Of a DNA stretch of 64,000 nucleotides, positions 32,063 through 42,000 are shown one piece after another (the first letter of the stretch is position 1; the number at the start of each line of letters is the position of its first letter). The DNA is taken from contig CANGTQ010000003.1 in assembly GCA_947456955.1 (NCBI GenBank), positions 124,001-188,000 on the forward strand, written 5' to 3'. Below the pieces are notes generated by a model. The model worked only from the letters and a program-made list of their open reading frames with translations. It was not told the DNA's origin and ran no database searches. The position numbers and the translations under genes are program-made. Source of the stretch: Flavobacteriaceae bacterium (lineage in GTDB: Bacteria > Bacteroidota > Bacteroidia > Flavobacteriales > Flavobacteriaceae).

Positions 32063-33094
32063 TTAAACTAAGTAGAAGAATGTAAATACGAATACCCAAA
32101 CTAAATCGACAAAGTGCCAATAAAGTCCAACTTTTTCGACCATTTCATAGGTTCTTCTTTTCTCATAGGTTCCTAAAACTACGTTTAAGAAAATAATGAA
32201 GTTGATTACAACTCCCGAGAATACGTGGAAACCGTGGAAACCTGTGATAAAAAAGAAGAAATCGGCAAATAATTTACTTCCGTATTCGTTGTGTTTCAAG
32301 TTGGCCCCTTCAACAACAGCAGCGCCATTAGCTACCATAATTTCAGATTCTGCTCTGGTTAAGATTTCTCTTTTTTTGTTCTGATTTAAACCTGGCTCAA
32401 GCTTTTTATTTGCTCTATCTTCAGCTGTATCTCTGTAAATTTTTTCTGTTCTGATTAACAATTCAGGATGTGCTTTAAAACTCGCTTTCACTTCAGCAAC
32501 AGTATAAGTTGGAATTGATTCTTCATCTTTCATGAACCATATTGCTTTATCTCTAGTTAAAGCTTCTCTTTGTGCGGGAAGATGCTCAACAAAATCGGCT
32601 AATTTAACTCTTTCGCCTTCTTTGTTTACGAATTGTATGATGCTTCCTCCTTTGGTTTCAACAGCACCAAATTCTCCCTTGATAAAGTTTTTCCATTCCC
32701 AGGCTTGAGAGCCTACGAAGATTAAACCTCCAAGAATAGTTAAAAGCATATAAAACGCTACCTTTTTTTGTTTCATATTATGGCCAGCATCAACCGCTAA
32801 AACCATTGTTACAGAGGAAAAAATAAGGATAAAAGTCATCAATGCCACATAGTACATAGGTGCTTCTACACCATGTAAAAAAGGAAAGTGTGTAAACACC
32901 TCATCGGCAATTGGCCAATTATCAATAAATTTAAATCTTGAAAAACCATACGCAGCAAGAAAACCAGAGAAAGTTAAAGCATCAGAAACGATGAAAAACC
33001 ACATCATCAATTTGCCATAACTTGCACCCATTGGCTCATTTTCGCCACCCCAAGTGTTTTCAGTATTATTTCCAGTAGTAACTGTAGCTCCCAT
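32063..33094 (-). CDS. Cytochrome c oxidase subunit III with a large soluble insertion
   Basis: A 343-residue heme-copper oxidase subunit III. Helices and motifs are typical (PMGASYGKLMMWFFIVSDAL, ILGGLIFVGSQAWEW, then FADFFFFITGFHGFHVFSG and a C-terminal YWHFVDLVWVFVFTFFYLV). Between SQAWEW and FFITGFHGFH, where classical subunit III has about 15 residues, there are roughly 130 hydrophilic residues (about 134-264) rich in Lys and Glu. The insertion would lie on one face of the membrane. A second, uninterrupted subunit III gene follows. Confidence 0.9.
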   Translation of the reverse strand: MGATVTTGNNTENTWGGENEPMGASYGKLMMWFFIVSDALTFSGFLAAYGFSRFKFIDNWPIADEVFTHFPFLHGVEAPMYYVALMTFILIFSSVTMVLAVDAGHNMKQKKVAFYMLLTILGGLIFVGSQAWEWKNFIKGEFGAVETKGGSIIQFVNKEGERVKLADFVEHLPAQREALTRDKAIWFMKDEESIPTYTVAEVKASFKAHPELLIRTEKIYRDTAEDRANKKLEPGLNQNKKREILTRAESEIMVANGAAVVEGANLKHNEYGSKLFADFFFFITGFHGFHVFSGVVINFIIFLNVVLGTYEKRRTYEMVEKVGLYWHFVDLVWVFVFTFFYLV

Positions 33095-33137
33095 AAAAGT
33101 TATAAGTTAAAAAGTTTCCAAATTTAATTTTTTTTTC

Positions 33138-33719
33138 TTATTTAAAGAAATATAAAAATAAAAACAAACAAGCCCATAAGAAATCAAGAAAGTGCCAATA
33201 CATTGCACCTAGCTCAATTCCAAGCGTTTGACTTGAATTGTATTTTTGTTTAAAATGATTATAAATTATGATTAAAAGCGAAATTAATCCTCCAGCAAGA
33301 TGCGCAAGGTGAACAGTAGCAATTACGTATAGAAAAGTTGAGGCAATATTACTCTCCGGACCAGTAAAAAAATAGCCGCTCTCCATCAATTGTCCAAAGC
33401 CTTTAAACTGGGAAAACACAAAGGAAATTCCCAAGGCTAAAGTCAGTAAAAGATAATTAGTCGTCAATAATCGATTATCCTTTTGTATCGCTTTTTTTGC
33501 CAAATTGAAAGTAATGCTACACAAAATAATCACAAGTGTACTATAGTAAAAAGCGGTTGGCAATTGGAAATCCTTCATCCAATCTTCCCTTGATTTACTC
33601 ACCACAACAGCACTCACTATTCCGGCAAACATCATCGTCATGCTTCCCATAGCAAACAATAACAACAGTTTTGCTGATCTATCATTTCTTTCTTTTTCTT
33701 CTTGGGCAGTCATTGTCAT
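33138..33719 (-). CDS. Cytochrome c oxidase subunit III (short form)
   Basis: A 193-residue protein with five hydrophobic helices, FKGFGQLMESGYFFTGP in the middle and the C-terminal WHFLDFLWACLFLFLYFFK of subunit III. It is the short type without the inserted domain. Two subunit III paralogues in tandem next to cyoE are common in Bacteroidetes; whether they enter the same complex is unknown. It ends before and starts after neighbours on the same strand, seven bases from cyoE. Confidence 0.88.
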   Translation of the reverse strand: MTMTAQEEKERNDRSAKLLLLFAMGSMTMMFAGIVSAVVVSKSREDWMKDFQLPTAFYYSTLVIILCSITFNLAKKAIQKDNRLLTTNYLLLTLALGISFVFSQFKGFGQLMESGYFFTGPESNIASTFLYVIATVHLAHLAGGLISLLIIIYNHFKQKYNSSQTLGIELGAMYWHFLDFLWACLFLFLYFFK

Positions 33720-33725
33720 AGGTAA

Positions 33726-34628
33726 CTATCTTAAAAATTTATCCATAATATAAACCAATTGCAACAAAGATATATAAGAAACACTTACTAACATTAAAGT
33801 TCGGGCTGCTTTTGAAGTTCTTTCCTGATATAATTTCACCGCATAAAAAATCATCCAAAGGCCAAGCAAAAATACGATTACTGCAGCAATTGGCGAAATA
33901 AATAATCTTCCCGTATAGCCAAAACATGGCAACATAGAAGCTACTAACAACCAAACGCAATACAATATGGTTTGCAAAGCAGTTGATGTGTCTTTTTTTC
34001 CGGTTGGCAGCATAAAGAATCCTGCTTTTTGATAGTCATCATACAAGAACCAACCAATGGCCCAAAAATGAGGAAACTGCCAAAAGAATTGTATTAAGAA
34101 AAGTGTTCCGGCTTCAATACCAAAATTATTGGTAGCTGCAACCCAACCCAACATAAAGGGAATCGCGCCCGGAAAGGCACCCACAAAAACCGAAAGCGGC
34201 GTGTATTGTTTTAACGGTGTATAAACACTCGTGTATAAAAAAATAGAAATCGCACCAAACATGGCCGACTTTGGATTAATATTATACAATAAAATCAATC
34301 CAATAATTGTTAGTAAACTGGCAATAAATAGCGCTTTGTTTGGAGACATTCTGCCTGAAGCTACCGGACGGTTTTTAGTTCTGTCCATCAAAGCGTCAAG
34401 GTCTTTTTCTATTACCTGATTAAAGGCATTGGAAGCGCCAACCATGCAATAACCACCAACGGCTAACATGAGTAAGGTCGTGACTTTTAAATCGTATAAA
34501 TCGAGTACGCCAAGCAAATAACCCGCAATAGAAGAAAACACCACGCTGACAGCTAAACCTGCTTTGGTGATTTCTTTGAAATCAATCGCAATTTGTTTTA
34601 GAGAAAAAGTTGAAGCAGTGGCGCTCAT
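33726..34628 (-). CDS. cyoE: Protoheme IX farnesyltransferase (heme o synthase)
   Basis: The enzyme adds a farnesyl group to heme b to give heme o, a precursor of heme a for the oxidase. The 300-residue membrane protein has about eight helices, the UbiA-type allylic diphosphate site NAFNQVIEKDLDALMDRTKNRP near residue 66 and the second loop with YDDYQKAGFFMLPTGKKDT near 197. Also named ctaB. It is first in the oxidase/assembly operon running left and has an excellent promoter (34649-34679). Confidence 0.95.
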   Translation of the reverse strand: MSATASTFSLKQIAIDFKEITKAGLAVSVVFSSIAGYLLGVLDLYDLKVTTLLMLAVGGYCMVGASNAFNQVIEKDLDALMDRTKNRPVASGRMSPNKALFIASLLTIIGLILLYNINPKSAMFGAISIFLYTSVYTPLKQYTPLSVFVGAFPGAIPFMLGWVAATNNFGIEAGTLFLIQFFWQFPHFWAIGWFLYDDYQKAGFFMLPTGKKDTSTALQTILYCVWLLVASMLPCFGYTGRLFISPIAAVIVFLLGLWMIFYAVKLYQERTSKAARTLMLVSVSYISLLQLVYIMDKFLR

Positions 34629-34648
34629 TAGTTGTTTTTAAACTGGCG

Positions 34649-34679
34649 CAAAGGTACTTTATAGAAAACGATTTGGCAA
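34649..34679 (-). promoter_or_regulatory. Promoter of the cyoE-oxidase operon
   Basis: Minus strand: TTG (34679-34677), 20 bases, TACCTTTG (34656-34649). Both elements match the consensus; the start codon follows about 20 bases after the box, giving a very short leader. The remaining gap to the Fic gene (34680-34887) contains no gene I can support. Confidence 0.7.
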
Positions 34680-34887
34680 AAAAATAACGAGGATATTTTC
34701 AACTTTGTGATTACTGCAAAGGCGGGAATTTTTAATGCATGGCAGTTTGCTTCCATCCCTCAAGCAACTCGGTTTTATAAGAAGCTTTATCGGTAATTTA
34801 AATGCTAAAATACCTGAAGCCCACTGGGCTGCATCCTCTATATTTTACCCTTGGCAGAGCCGAGTAGCCGAGCGAATTTTACAAACA

Positions 34888-35769
34888 TTATTCCTCGTAA
34901 TAATAAGAGTAATCTATTCCTTTCATATACATTTCTCGGTCATTTATTTTATTGGTAAGTGCTTTGGCTATAAGTTGCGCCAAAACCTTATAATCAACTG
35001 TGCTTATAATCATGGCATTCATGTAATTTTCTTTACTGATTTTGCTCCAATCCACACATTTTTTAAGTTCTTTTTTCAGTATTGAATCCAACCAAACTCT
35101 TGTACTTCTCCCATTGCCTTCCATAAAGGGATGTGCTTTGTTCATGGAAGCATATTTTTGAATTATTTCATCAAAGGTTTTTTGAGGCATGACATCTATT
35201 TGTTGTAACACGACCTGTAATTGTTGAGCATAAACGAATTGATACCCTCCTTTTGAAATGCTCTTTTCTCTTATTTGTCCTGCAAATTTATATAAGCCGC
35301 CAAATAAATAAGCATGTATTTGTTGTAATCCCTTGGTTGAACCTACTTCAAATTCACTGATGAGATTGCTTTCGAAAAGTGTATAAGCCTTTTTCTTGCT
35401 TTGTCCGTCAATGCTGGTGTCACTATATAAAAACCAATCCAAAAATTTCATGGCCCTGTTATTGGGGAAATTTTTGGATAGCTCTATAACACCATCACTA
35501 TCTAACATATCTGTTTTGTATTTTTTATCGTCTGCCGCAGTTAATTTCAGTTGGGTAGTCGCACTAACCAACTTGCTATTTTCTTTCTTTAGTTTGGCTT
35601 TCAGATATTTCCAATAATTTCGGGTTTTGGTGTAATCGTTTTCTTCATTCAAAATACCCACAACATCCACCACACAGAACCACCATTTAGCATGTTCATC
35701 CTCCCAAACGGCGCGCACTTCACGGTCGTTAAAAAAACGAATGGATATTTTGAGGTGCTCTTTTTTCAT
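34888..35769 (-). CDS. BRO-N domain fused to a class III Fic domain
   Basis: Residues 1-115 resemble the BRO N-terminal domain common in phage antirepressors and DNA-binding proteins (ISIRFFNDREVRAVWEDEHAKWWF, then VVDVVGILNEENDYTKTRNYW and KLTAADDKKYKTDMLD). Residues 125-293 are a Fic domain with the complete active-site motif HPFMEGNGRSTR at 213-224 (catalytic His213). Fic proteins usually transfer AMP to target hydroxyls. The C-terminus INDREMYMKGIDYSYYYEE carries SYYYE (288-292), matching the S/T-xxx-E self-inhibitory motif of class III Fic enzymes, although the usual following G/N is a terminal Glu. No antitoxin gene is adjacent. Repeat-rich gaps on both sides suggest acquisition. AMP-transfer and DNA-binding roles are inference. 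Confidence 0.88.
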   Translation of the reverse strand: MKKEHLKISIRFFNDREVRAVWEDEHAKWWFCVVDVVGILNEENDYTKTRNYWKYLKAKLKKENSKLVSATTQLKLTAADDKKYKTDMLDSDGVIELSKNFPNNRAMKFLDWFLYSDTSIDGQSKKKAYTLFESNLISEFEVGSTKGLQQIHAYLFGGLYKFAGQIREKSISKGGYQFVYAQQLQVVLQQIDVMPQKTFDEIIQKYASMNKAHPFMEGNGRSTRVWLDSILKKELKKCVDWSKISKENYMNAMIISTVDYKVLAQLIAKALTNKINDREMYMKGIDYSYYYEE

Positions 35770-35895
35770 TTGTTGTTTTCTGTTTGATCTTAAGCCTAGT
35801 CATTGTATTATATGCAAATTAATAAGGGCTTTTGGGTTATAAAATGCTATTTTAGGCAGCTTTAAAAGGTCGGCTTAAGACTTTCTTTAAATTGG

Positions 35896-35915
35896 ATTCC
35901 CGCCTGCGCGGGAAT
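35896..35915. repeat. 20-bp inverted repeat ATTCCC-N8-GGGAAT
   Basis: ATTCCCGCCTGCGCGGGAAT lies between the remB end and the Fic gene and is followed by GACA. The form equals the dRS3-type consensus known from Neisseria, and similar sequences occur in many genomes. The rest of 35770-35966 holds no gene. Confidence 0.7.
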
Positions 35916-35966
35916 GACAAATGTATCGTTTTGCTATAAAAAAACACGGATTGAAAATCTAAAATC

Positions 35967-38204
35967 CTAATAATCAAAATACCAATTGAAAATATCGCAA
36001 CGCAAGCCAACTGAAAACCAAGTAGTACTTTCTTTAATGGCTATTGCTGTTTCGGTTGCCGGGTTAAAGTCTCTGTAGATAAAACTACCGAACAGTTTCA
36101 TATTCGTCGAAGGATTTATCAAATAGCCTGCTTGTAAATCGGCGATAAAAATATTGGTTTTATTTCCTTGTCCAATGTTTACGCCTGTGTCGTATGGTCT
36201 GTTGTCATTATAACTCAAATAGATATTACTTCCGTAATTAAAGCTATCAGTAGCGTTATTAAAATCCAATCCGCGTTCCCCAAAAGTAACTTTAGCATCA
36301 GCAAAATACCTTCCTTTATGATATCGGGCGATTGCAATAAATTCCTTGAAATTGCCTCCCCATTGGTGCCCTAAACTTTGGTTGTTGTGACCATAATTAG
36401 TAATGGCTTCACTATGCGAATACACATATGGTCTAACATGATTGTATTCTAACTGCAACAACAAATTTTTAATGTTAAACGCATTGTAGTATTTGGCTCC
36501 GAGTTGGTAACCAAATTTATTTTTCCAGCTTCTATTACCATCTTTTACTGCATCCAACGAAAACTCATCTAACAAAAACTGTCCGTAAAAATTGATTTGA
36601 TTGTTCCATTTTACTTTGGTTGTCAAACCCAACAACGCATTCCCGCTTCGTGCAGAAGAAGTAAATTCCACCGTGCGATAGAATATAATTGGATTCACAA
36701 AACTCATATCAAAACCACGGTTGTTATTATTAGTCCATATTACCGATTCAAAAAGTCCTATATTCCAACGATTGGTAATATTCAAACTCAAATAATGACT
36801 CGCAGAAAATTTAGTTGCATAAGTTCTGTCTATTGTAGCTTCGGGACGAACGTCTTTGAGCCATGTATATATATTGGTGTATTTTATTTTCCAGAAAGTG
36901 GTGTTCATTTTAAAATAGGGATACGGACTCGCTCCATCTCCTAACAATAAAGAACGATAGCCATCGCCTATAAAGTTCCTACCATAACCCAAATTAAGAT
37001 TAATGAATTTACTTGGCGTATAAGCCAAATTGGCTTCAGCCATAGGGAAATCGTAGGCGTCTGTTTTGAATTCTTTTGCAATTCCAATCCCGGGAATAAT
37101 TGCCGGATTTCCTCCGTCGGGCTTTATAGATTCCGCATAGCTATTGAAATAATCTGCGAATCTTCCTTGGCTTTCGTAAATGGTTGTTGTAAAATTTAAT
37201 TCTTTTCCCAAACCACCATTAAATTGAATTCCTCTTGTATTTATAAAAGTATAAGAAGAAACGCTTGGGTCGCTTTTACCCATTTGAATATCAAAAATCG
37301 GATTAAGAGTAAACCAATAATCCTCCCCCTGAATTTCAACTAAGTTTTCATCCCAAAGTTTTCTGCCAAACCAATCTTTCTTGTTCTTCAACAGCTTTTG
37401 ATTTTCTTCCTTTAAATTATAATATTTAGAAACATCTGCATAAGAAAAGGGTTTTGAACCAGTATGGTTATTAGCACCAACCTGATTCATCGCATCATCA
37501 AACTGCGAATAATAACTGTGTGAAAACGGAATATTGATATGACTTTCAAACTGTGGTTTTTCAAATTTTTTATATTTAATGCTGTCTAATTCGGTAAGTT
37601 TTTTGTTGTTCGGTTTATAAAAATTTAAGTTTTTTTCGGCTAACGCTTCCGCTTCTTTTTGCGCTTGTAAATCGGCTGCACTTTGCAAAGGAATTTTAAT
37701 TTTGATAGTGAATTTGGCATAGGTTGGATTTCCGTTATAAGTTGCCGGAGAAATTTTTGGCATTTTTCCAAAAACTCTTTTGCTTTCATCAACTAATGTC
37801 TCGTTGATAGCATCAACATAAAGTACTTTGAAATTTCCTGTATCATTTACTTCAAAAAGAACAATTACTGTTCCTTTGTAATTGCTTTGATTTAAATCTT
37901 CAGGCACTTTAAAATTATTATATACGAAGTCTTGTACCTGGTTGTTAAAGCAAGTTTCTAGTGCTTGAAACTGTAAATTTTCACATGATGGAAAAACAGG
38001 AAATCTTTCGGCCGTTTTTTGAGTAACTTGTGCGTTAATTATGTTCGTTAAAAAAAGCAGTATTAATAACGGTAGTATTTTTTTACTCACAAGGTTTGAT
38101 TTTTTTTGGTGTTCGTAACCCGAACCACCTTGGCAATGAACTGATGCAATAAACTTCGATTTCATTTTCTTAAATATATCGGGTTGGATATGTTCCTTAT
38201 TCAT
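35967..38204 (-). CDS. remB: Gliding motility protein RemB-like outer-membrane protein
   Basis: I recognise the pattern of Flavobacterium RemB. After a signal peptide (SKKILPLLILLFLTNIINAQ) comes a TonB-C-like domain (FPVFPSCENLQFQALETCFNNQV..NYKGTVIVLFEVNDTGNFKV), then a beta-barrel of about 500 residues ending in FNWYFDY. RemB is an outer-membrane protein needed for normal spreading in F. johnsoniae, where it lies near sprA as here. The start is ambiguous: the ATG at 38204 leaves 38 residues before the signal peptide, whereas an in-frame GTG at 38090 gives MSKKILPLL directly. A still longer frame to 38255 begins inside a terminator and should be rejected. Confidence 0.8.
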   Translation of the reverse strand: MNKEHIQPDIFKKMKSKFIASVHCQGGSGYEHQKKSNLVSKKILPLLILLFLTNIINAQVTQKTAERFPVFPSCENLQFQALETCFNNQVQDFVYNNFKVPEDLNQSNYKGTVIVLFEVNDTGNFKVLYVDAINETLVDESKRVFGKMPKISPATYNGNPTYAKFTIKIKIPLQSAADLQAQKEAEALAEKNLNFYKPNNKKLTELDSIKYKKFEKPQFESHINIPFSHSYYSQFDDAMNQVGANNHTGSKPFSYADVSKYYNLKEENQKLLKNKKDWFGRKLWDENLVEIQGEDYWFTLNPIFDIQMGKSDPSVSSYTFINTRGIQFNGGLGKELNFTTTIYESQGRFADYFNSYAESIKPDGGNPAIIPGIGIAKEFKTDAYDFPMAEANLAYTPSKFINLNLGYGRNFIGDGYRSLLLGDGASPYPYFKMNTTFWKIKYTNIYTWLKDVRPEATIDRTYATKFSASHYLSLNITNRWNIGLFESVIWTNNNNRGFDMSFVNPIIFYRTVEFTSSARSGNALLGLTTKVKWNNQINFYGQFLLDEFSLDAVKDGNRSWKNKFGYQLGAKYYNAFNIKNLLLQLEYNHVRPYVYSHSEAITNYGHNNQSLGHQWGGNFKEFIAIARYHKGRYFADAKVTFGERGLDFNNATDSFNYGSNIYLSYNDNRPYDTGVNIGQGNKTNIFIADLQAGYLINPSTNMKLFGSFIYRDFNPATETAIAIKESTTWFSVGLRCDIFNWYFDY

Positions 38205-38215
38205 GGTATAAAAGT

Positions 38216-38252
38216 AAAAAAAATCCCGTTTCGTAATGATAACGAGACGGGA
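38216..38252 (-). terminator. Terminator after the VanZ-like gene
   Basis: TCCCGTTTCGT (38224-38234) pairs with ACGAGACGGGA (38242-38252) through 11 pairs with one wobble, and on the minus strand eight T follow. It belongs to the TCCCGTCTCGTTA group. Confidence 0.85.
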
Positions 38253-38261
38253 CAATCTTTA

Positions 38262-38663
38262 TTATCTATTTGTTTGCGGTTTTTGTCTTTTTATTAAAAC
38301 GAAAAAAAATAAAGCAACTAGTGCTCCTATACCATTTGCCAGCAAATCAAATATATCTGCATGTCTTGTCTTTGTAAATGTTTCCTGCAAAATCTCAATC
38401 AGTATTCCGTAGCAAAATGATAAAATGACAACTCGCCCAATTTTTAAAATTGTTATTTCATTTAGCTTCGCCCATAAATAAAATCCCCAAAGGATGGTAA
38501 AAACAAAATGAAATGTAAAGTGAACATATTTATCGGCTCCAGAAACTCCAAATGAAGGCAAATCGGTAAACTTGACTAAACACAAAACTGCAATTAGAAT
38601 AGTCCAACCAATAGCTAAACTAAATATTGCATTTTTAAGCACCAATAAGTTGTTTGTAAGCAT
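38262..38663 (-). CDS. VanZ-like membrane protein
   Basis: A roughly 133-residue protein with four hydrophobic helices and the VanZ-like signature: [21 protein letters not shown] in the middle and [40 protein letters not shown] at the end, where E-x-x-Q and D-x-x-D-N-type positions are visible. VanZ of enterococci gives low teicoplanin resistance; chromosomal relatives have no assigned role. Its start overlaps the gcvH 3' end by about 29 bases (alternative starts are a nearby TTG or GTG), so the two are translationally linked. Confidence 0.8.
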   Translation of the reverse strand: MLTNNLLVLKNAIFSLAIGWTILIAVLCLVKFTDLPSFGVSGADKYVHFTFHFVFTILWGFYLWAKLNEITILKIGRVVILSFCYGILIEILQETFTKTRHADIFDLLANGIGALVALFFFVLIKRQKPQTNR

Positions 38664-39015
38664 CACTCGAAAGTAATTCTTCAACTTCTGCAGCGTTTGA
38701 AATTTTGACTTTCACAATCCAGCCTTTTCCATAAGGATCTGTATTAACATCTTCCGGATTTGATTCTAATTCATCATTAAATTCAATAATTTCTCCGGAT
38801 AACGGCAAGAATAAATCGGAAACCGTTTTTACTGCTTCGACAGTTCCAAAAACTTCGTCTTTGTTTAATGTTTGGTCCAAAGTTTCTACTTCAACATAAA
38901 CAATGTCGCCCAATTCTTTTTGGGCAAAATCGGTAATGCCAACTATTGCGATATCGCCATCAATTAAAACCCACTCGTGGTCTTTAGTATACTTTAAATT
39001 GCTTGGTATATTCAT
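38635..39015 (-). CDS. gcvH: Glycine cleavage system H protein
   Basis: The H protein shuttles the aminomethyl group on a lipoyl-lysine between the P, T and L proteins. The 126 residues include [35 protein letters not shown] (in two parts) and the lipoylation site [20 protein letters not shown], with the modified lysine in EAVKTVS near 64. Length is standard. The partner gcv genes are not in the window. It follows sprA with a 52-base gap. Confidence 0.95.
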   Translation of the reverse strand: MNIPSNLKYTKDHEWVLIDGDIAIVGITDFAQKELGDIVYVEVETLDQTLNKDEVFGTVEAVKTVSDLFLPLSGEIIEFNDELESNPEDVNTDPYGKGWIVKVKISNAAEVEELLSSDAYKQLIGA

Positions 39016-39067
39016 TTAATATTAATTTTTAGGACGTAAAGATAAGATTTGATATTGTAATTAAATG

Positions 39068-42000
39068 TTAGTTTCCAAAATTATATCGCATGGTAAAACC
39101 AGCTCTGACATTTGTCAATGGAAATGATGTAGAAATCACCGGTTTTGAAAAGGAATGGTCATAGAAGAAAATAGCCGTTAGGTTTTTACTTAACGAATAA
39201 TCAGCTGTTAATCTTGCTGTCCAAATATTTTGTCCGCCACCTAATTGGTTGTTATCGTAATCTAAGTAACGCACAATAGTTTTATTATTTCTATAAGAGA
39301 TATCTATTTTTAAATTGATGTCGCTTTTAATAATTCCGGTTGGATTATCCGCTAATTGCGATGAAAAAATTACGTCTTTGAAACGATATCCTAGACCAAC
39401 AATATATTCTCTCCCTTGAACTTCTGTCAATAAATTGTTGTCAAAACTCATAGATAAACTTCTGTCTTTTTTAATTTCGGCCAAAATTTTGAAAGCATTT
39501 TTCATCTCAAAATCGATACGGATAAGCGGATTAAATTGCTCGACTAAGTTGATATTGGCAATAATTGTATTATTAAAGAAATTACCAATACCACTATTGT
39601 CTTGAATTGCAACATTAGGGTTATAATCAAGATTTGAACGGAAAGAATTTATGGTATAGGAAGCTCTGTAGGCATGTTGAATAGAGAATCTTTTGAACCT
39701 CTCTTTAAAGAATTTATAACGCATTAATCCACTGTATTTTATTGTCCAGTTAGGAATAGGGAAATTTCTAAAAGCATCTAAAGAAACTCCTTTAGCGGCA
39801 TCGCCTGCGCCAGTTGTGTATAATCCAGTATATGCGGCTAAGAAAGATGGTATTAAAACAGCTTGATTATTTTTACCAAAACCAATTGGGTAGCCCAAGT
39901 TATTGGCATAAAAATTATAGTTTGGATCCGTAGGTATGGGAACAGGGTTTGTTGCATCTCCATATCTTGGATAATTTGGCCCACCATAATATTGTTGCGC
40001 TAATCTATCGGCAATAATAATTCGATTCTCTCTAAAATCCTGAAAAGAAGACGAACTGTTTTCGTCACTTGCCTTAAAGGAACTTTTCAGCATTACTGCA
40101 GAAATGGAGAAGTTTCCAAAACTGTATGGGGATTGCGGTTGATAATAATTACCATTTGCATCTGGAATATCGGTTGCATTGAACTGCTCCGAGTAATTAT
40201 TGGCATAAGTTCTATCGGCGCTTAAATCAATTTTAAAATCTGGGAATAAATCAACATTAGCTGTAAGGTTTAATGTTTTAGTTACCACTTGAGTAAAATT
40301 TTGGTTAAACTCTGGATAGGTGGTCAGCCAACCTCTTTTAGCAGCTTCATACCGAACATCATCCTGTCCACCAAAAACAAAACCTAGTGAAGGTTTTGCT
40401 GAACCAAAGAAACCTAGTCCCGGTAAAAATCCGGGGAGTACAGTTCCTTCGTTTTGAGTATAATTAACCTGTATATTTTTAACACTTGTTAGAACCCCTT
40501 TCAATCCGTCCAAAAACACATTAGTTGTTTTGGCAGGTTGTGCCTTGACGCCGGTAATCTTCTCACCTGGTTTTGGTAATGCCGCAGGTTTCTGAGCTGG
40601 TGCTGCGGGTTTTTTACCTAATCCAATATATTTATAAAAAGTTTCCATACTGAACGATGTGTTCAAACGATGTGAACCGGCATTTTGAATGGTGTTTCCT
40701 AAATTAAAGCCATCAACAGAAGACATGGCTAATGAAGCTCTCTGCCAGCTATAATCACCCGTATAGGTATAAGTTGATTTCATAAATGCCAAGAATGGAA
40801 CCTTGTTTACAGGCAATTCATAGTTAACAATAATTTGTTGATTGTGTTGGTTTGGTGTTCCAATATTCCAAAAATCTGTCCAAATCGTATTGCTATTATC
40901 CGGCACATTATTTTCATCCATATAAGTGCGAACGATATTTTGGGATGCAGCAGTAAAGTTTATTTTTAATGCTTTTGTGAGGTTATAATTAAATCCATAT
41001 TGATAGTTGAACATATAATTTCTTCTGTATAACGGATCTAAAGCAATTCCGGCAACATCAACTTGCCTAAACTGTTGTTTGTTATATTGTCTAATAATAT
41101 TACTGCTAAAAGAAATACTTGCCGGCAGGTAGTTAAAGTTAAAATCACTAAGCATTTTCCAATACGAACTTTTCTTGAAGAATTTGTTTTTCTTAAACGG
41201 TTCTATTGGTTTATTTTTGAAAGCATAGGTATAATCAACTGTTGTGTTTACTTGTTGATCTATATAATTTTCAATTTCATAATTGTGTTTTTCAACTTGA
41301 TTATACGAATATGAAAGTGTTAAATTCTCAGGGTCGTATATATGTTGCTTTTGCTCAGGTGCTCTATCTTTTTTAACTCCAATAAAGTTGATACTTTTTC
41401 TTTTTGTATAATCTATTGCTCTATTCCTCATGTTTTCTCTTTCGGCTGCATCAGTGGTATTGTCAATTAATTGTTGCAAACGAATATCCTGATTGAAAGG
41501 ATCGTATTCGGGAGTAATTAATTCTTCCCCAACAGCGTAATTGAACGGTAAATTAATACCCCATTTTTTTGGTAACAATTTACCCAAACTAAAATTAGTA
41601 ACAATATTATATTGTTGCATATCTTCTCTACTTCTCTCTTGAGGCGCTTCTTCTAATGCACCAAAACCGATGGTACTCATTCTACCCGTAGCAGAAATTG
41701 TAGCAAAATCTGCCAAGTTCGTATCTATGTTTAAAACGACTGCCTTCCCCCCTTTGTTATTCATATCGGCAAGACGCAATTCGTTAAACCAAACCTCACC
41801 CCGAACAGGTTCGGTATGATTATTTTTAATACCAACCATTAACGTTCTTACCAAACCAAAATTTGGAGTTCCTTTTATTCCTAAACGTAAGTTTGGGTCA
41901 CCGTCACCATCCGGAAGTGTAATGTCATCATCCGGATAATAAACCCCATCAGGGAATGTTGTAAAGTCAATACCTAAAGATCTAACTTTCATGTTGGTTA

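Noticed and set aside
34735..35085. 116-codon plus-strand frame overlapping the end of the Fic gene
   Set aside because: Its second half is antisense to the Fic domain and the first half is repeat-containing spacer.
38090..38204. tRNA-like T-arm sequence upstream of the RemB signal peptide
   Set aside because: GGTTCGGGTTACGAAC forms a small hairpin but no acceptor, D or anticodon arms can be drawn around it.
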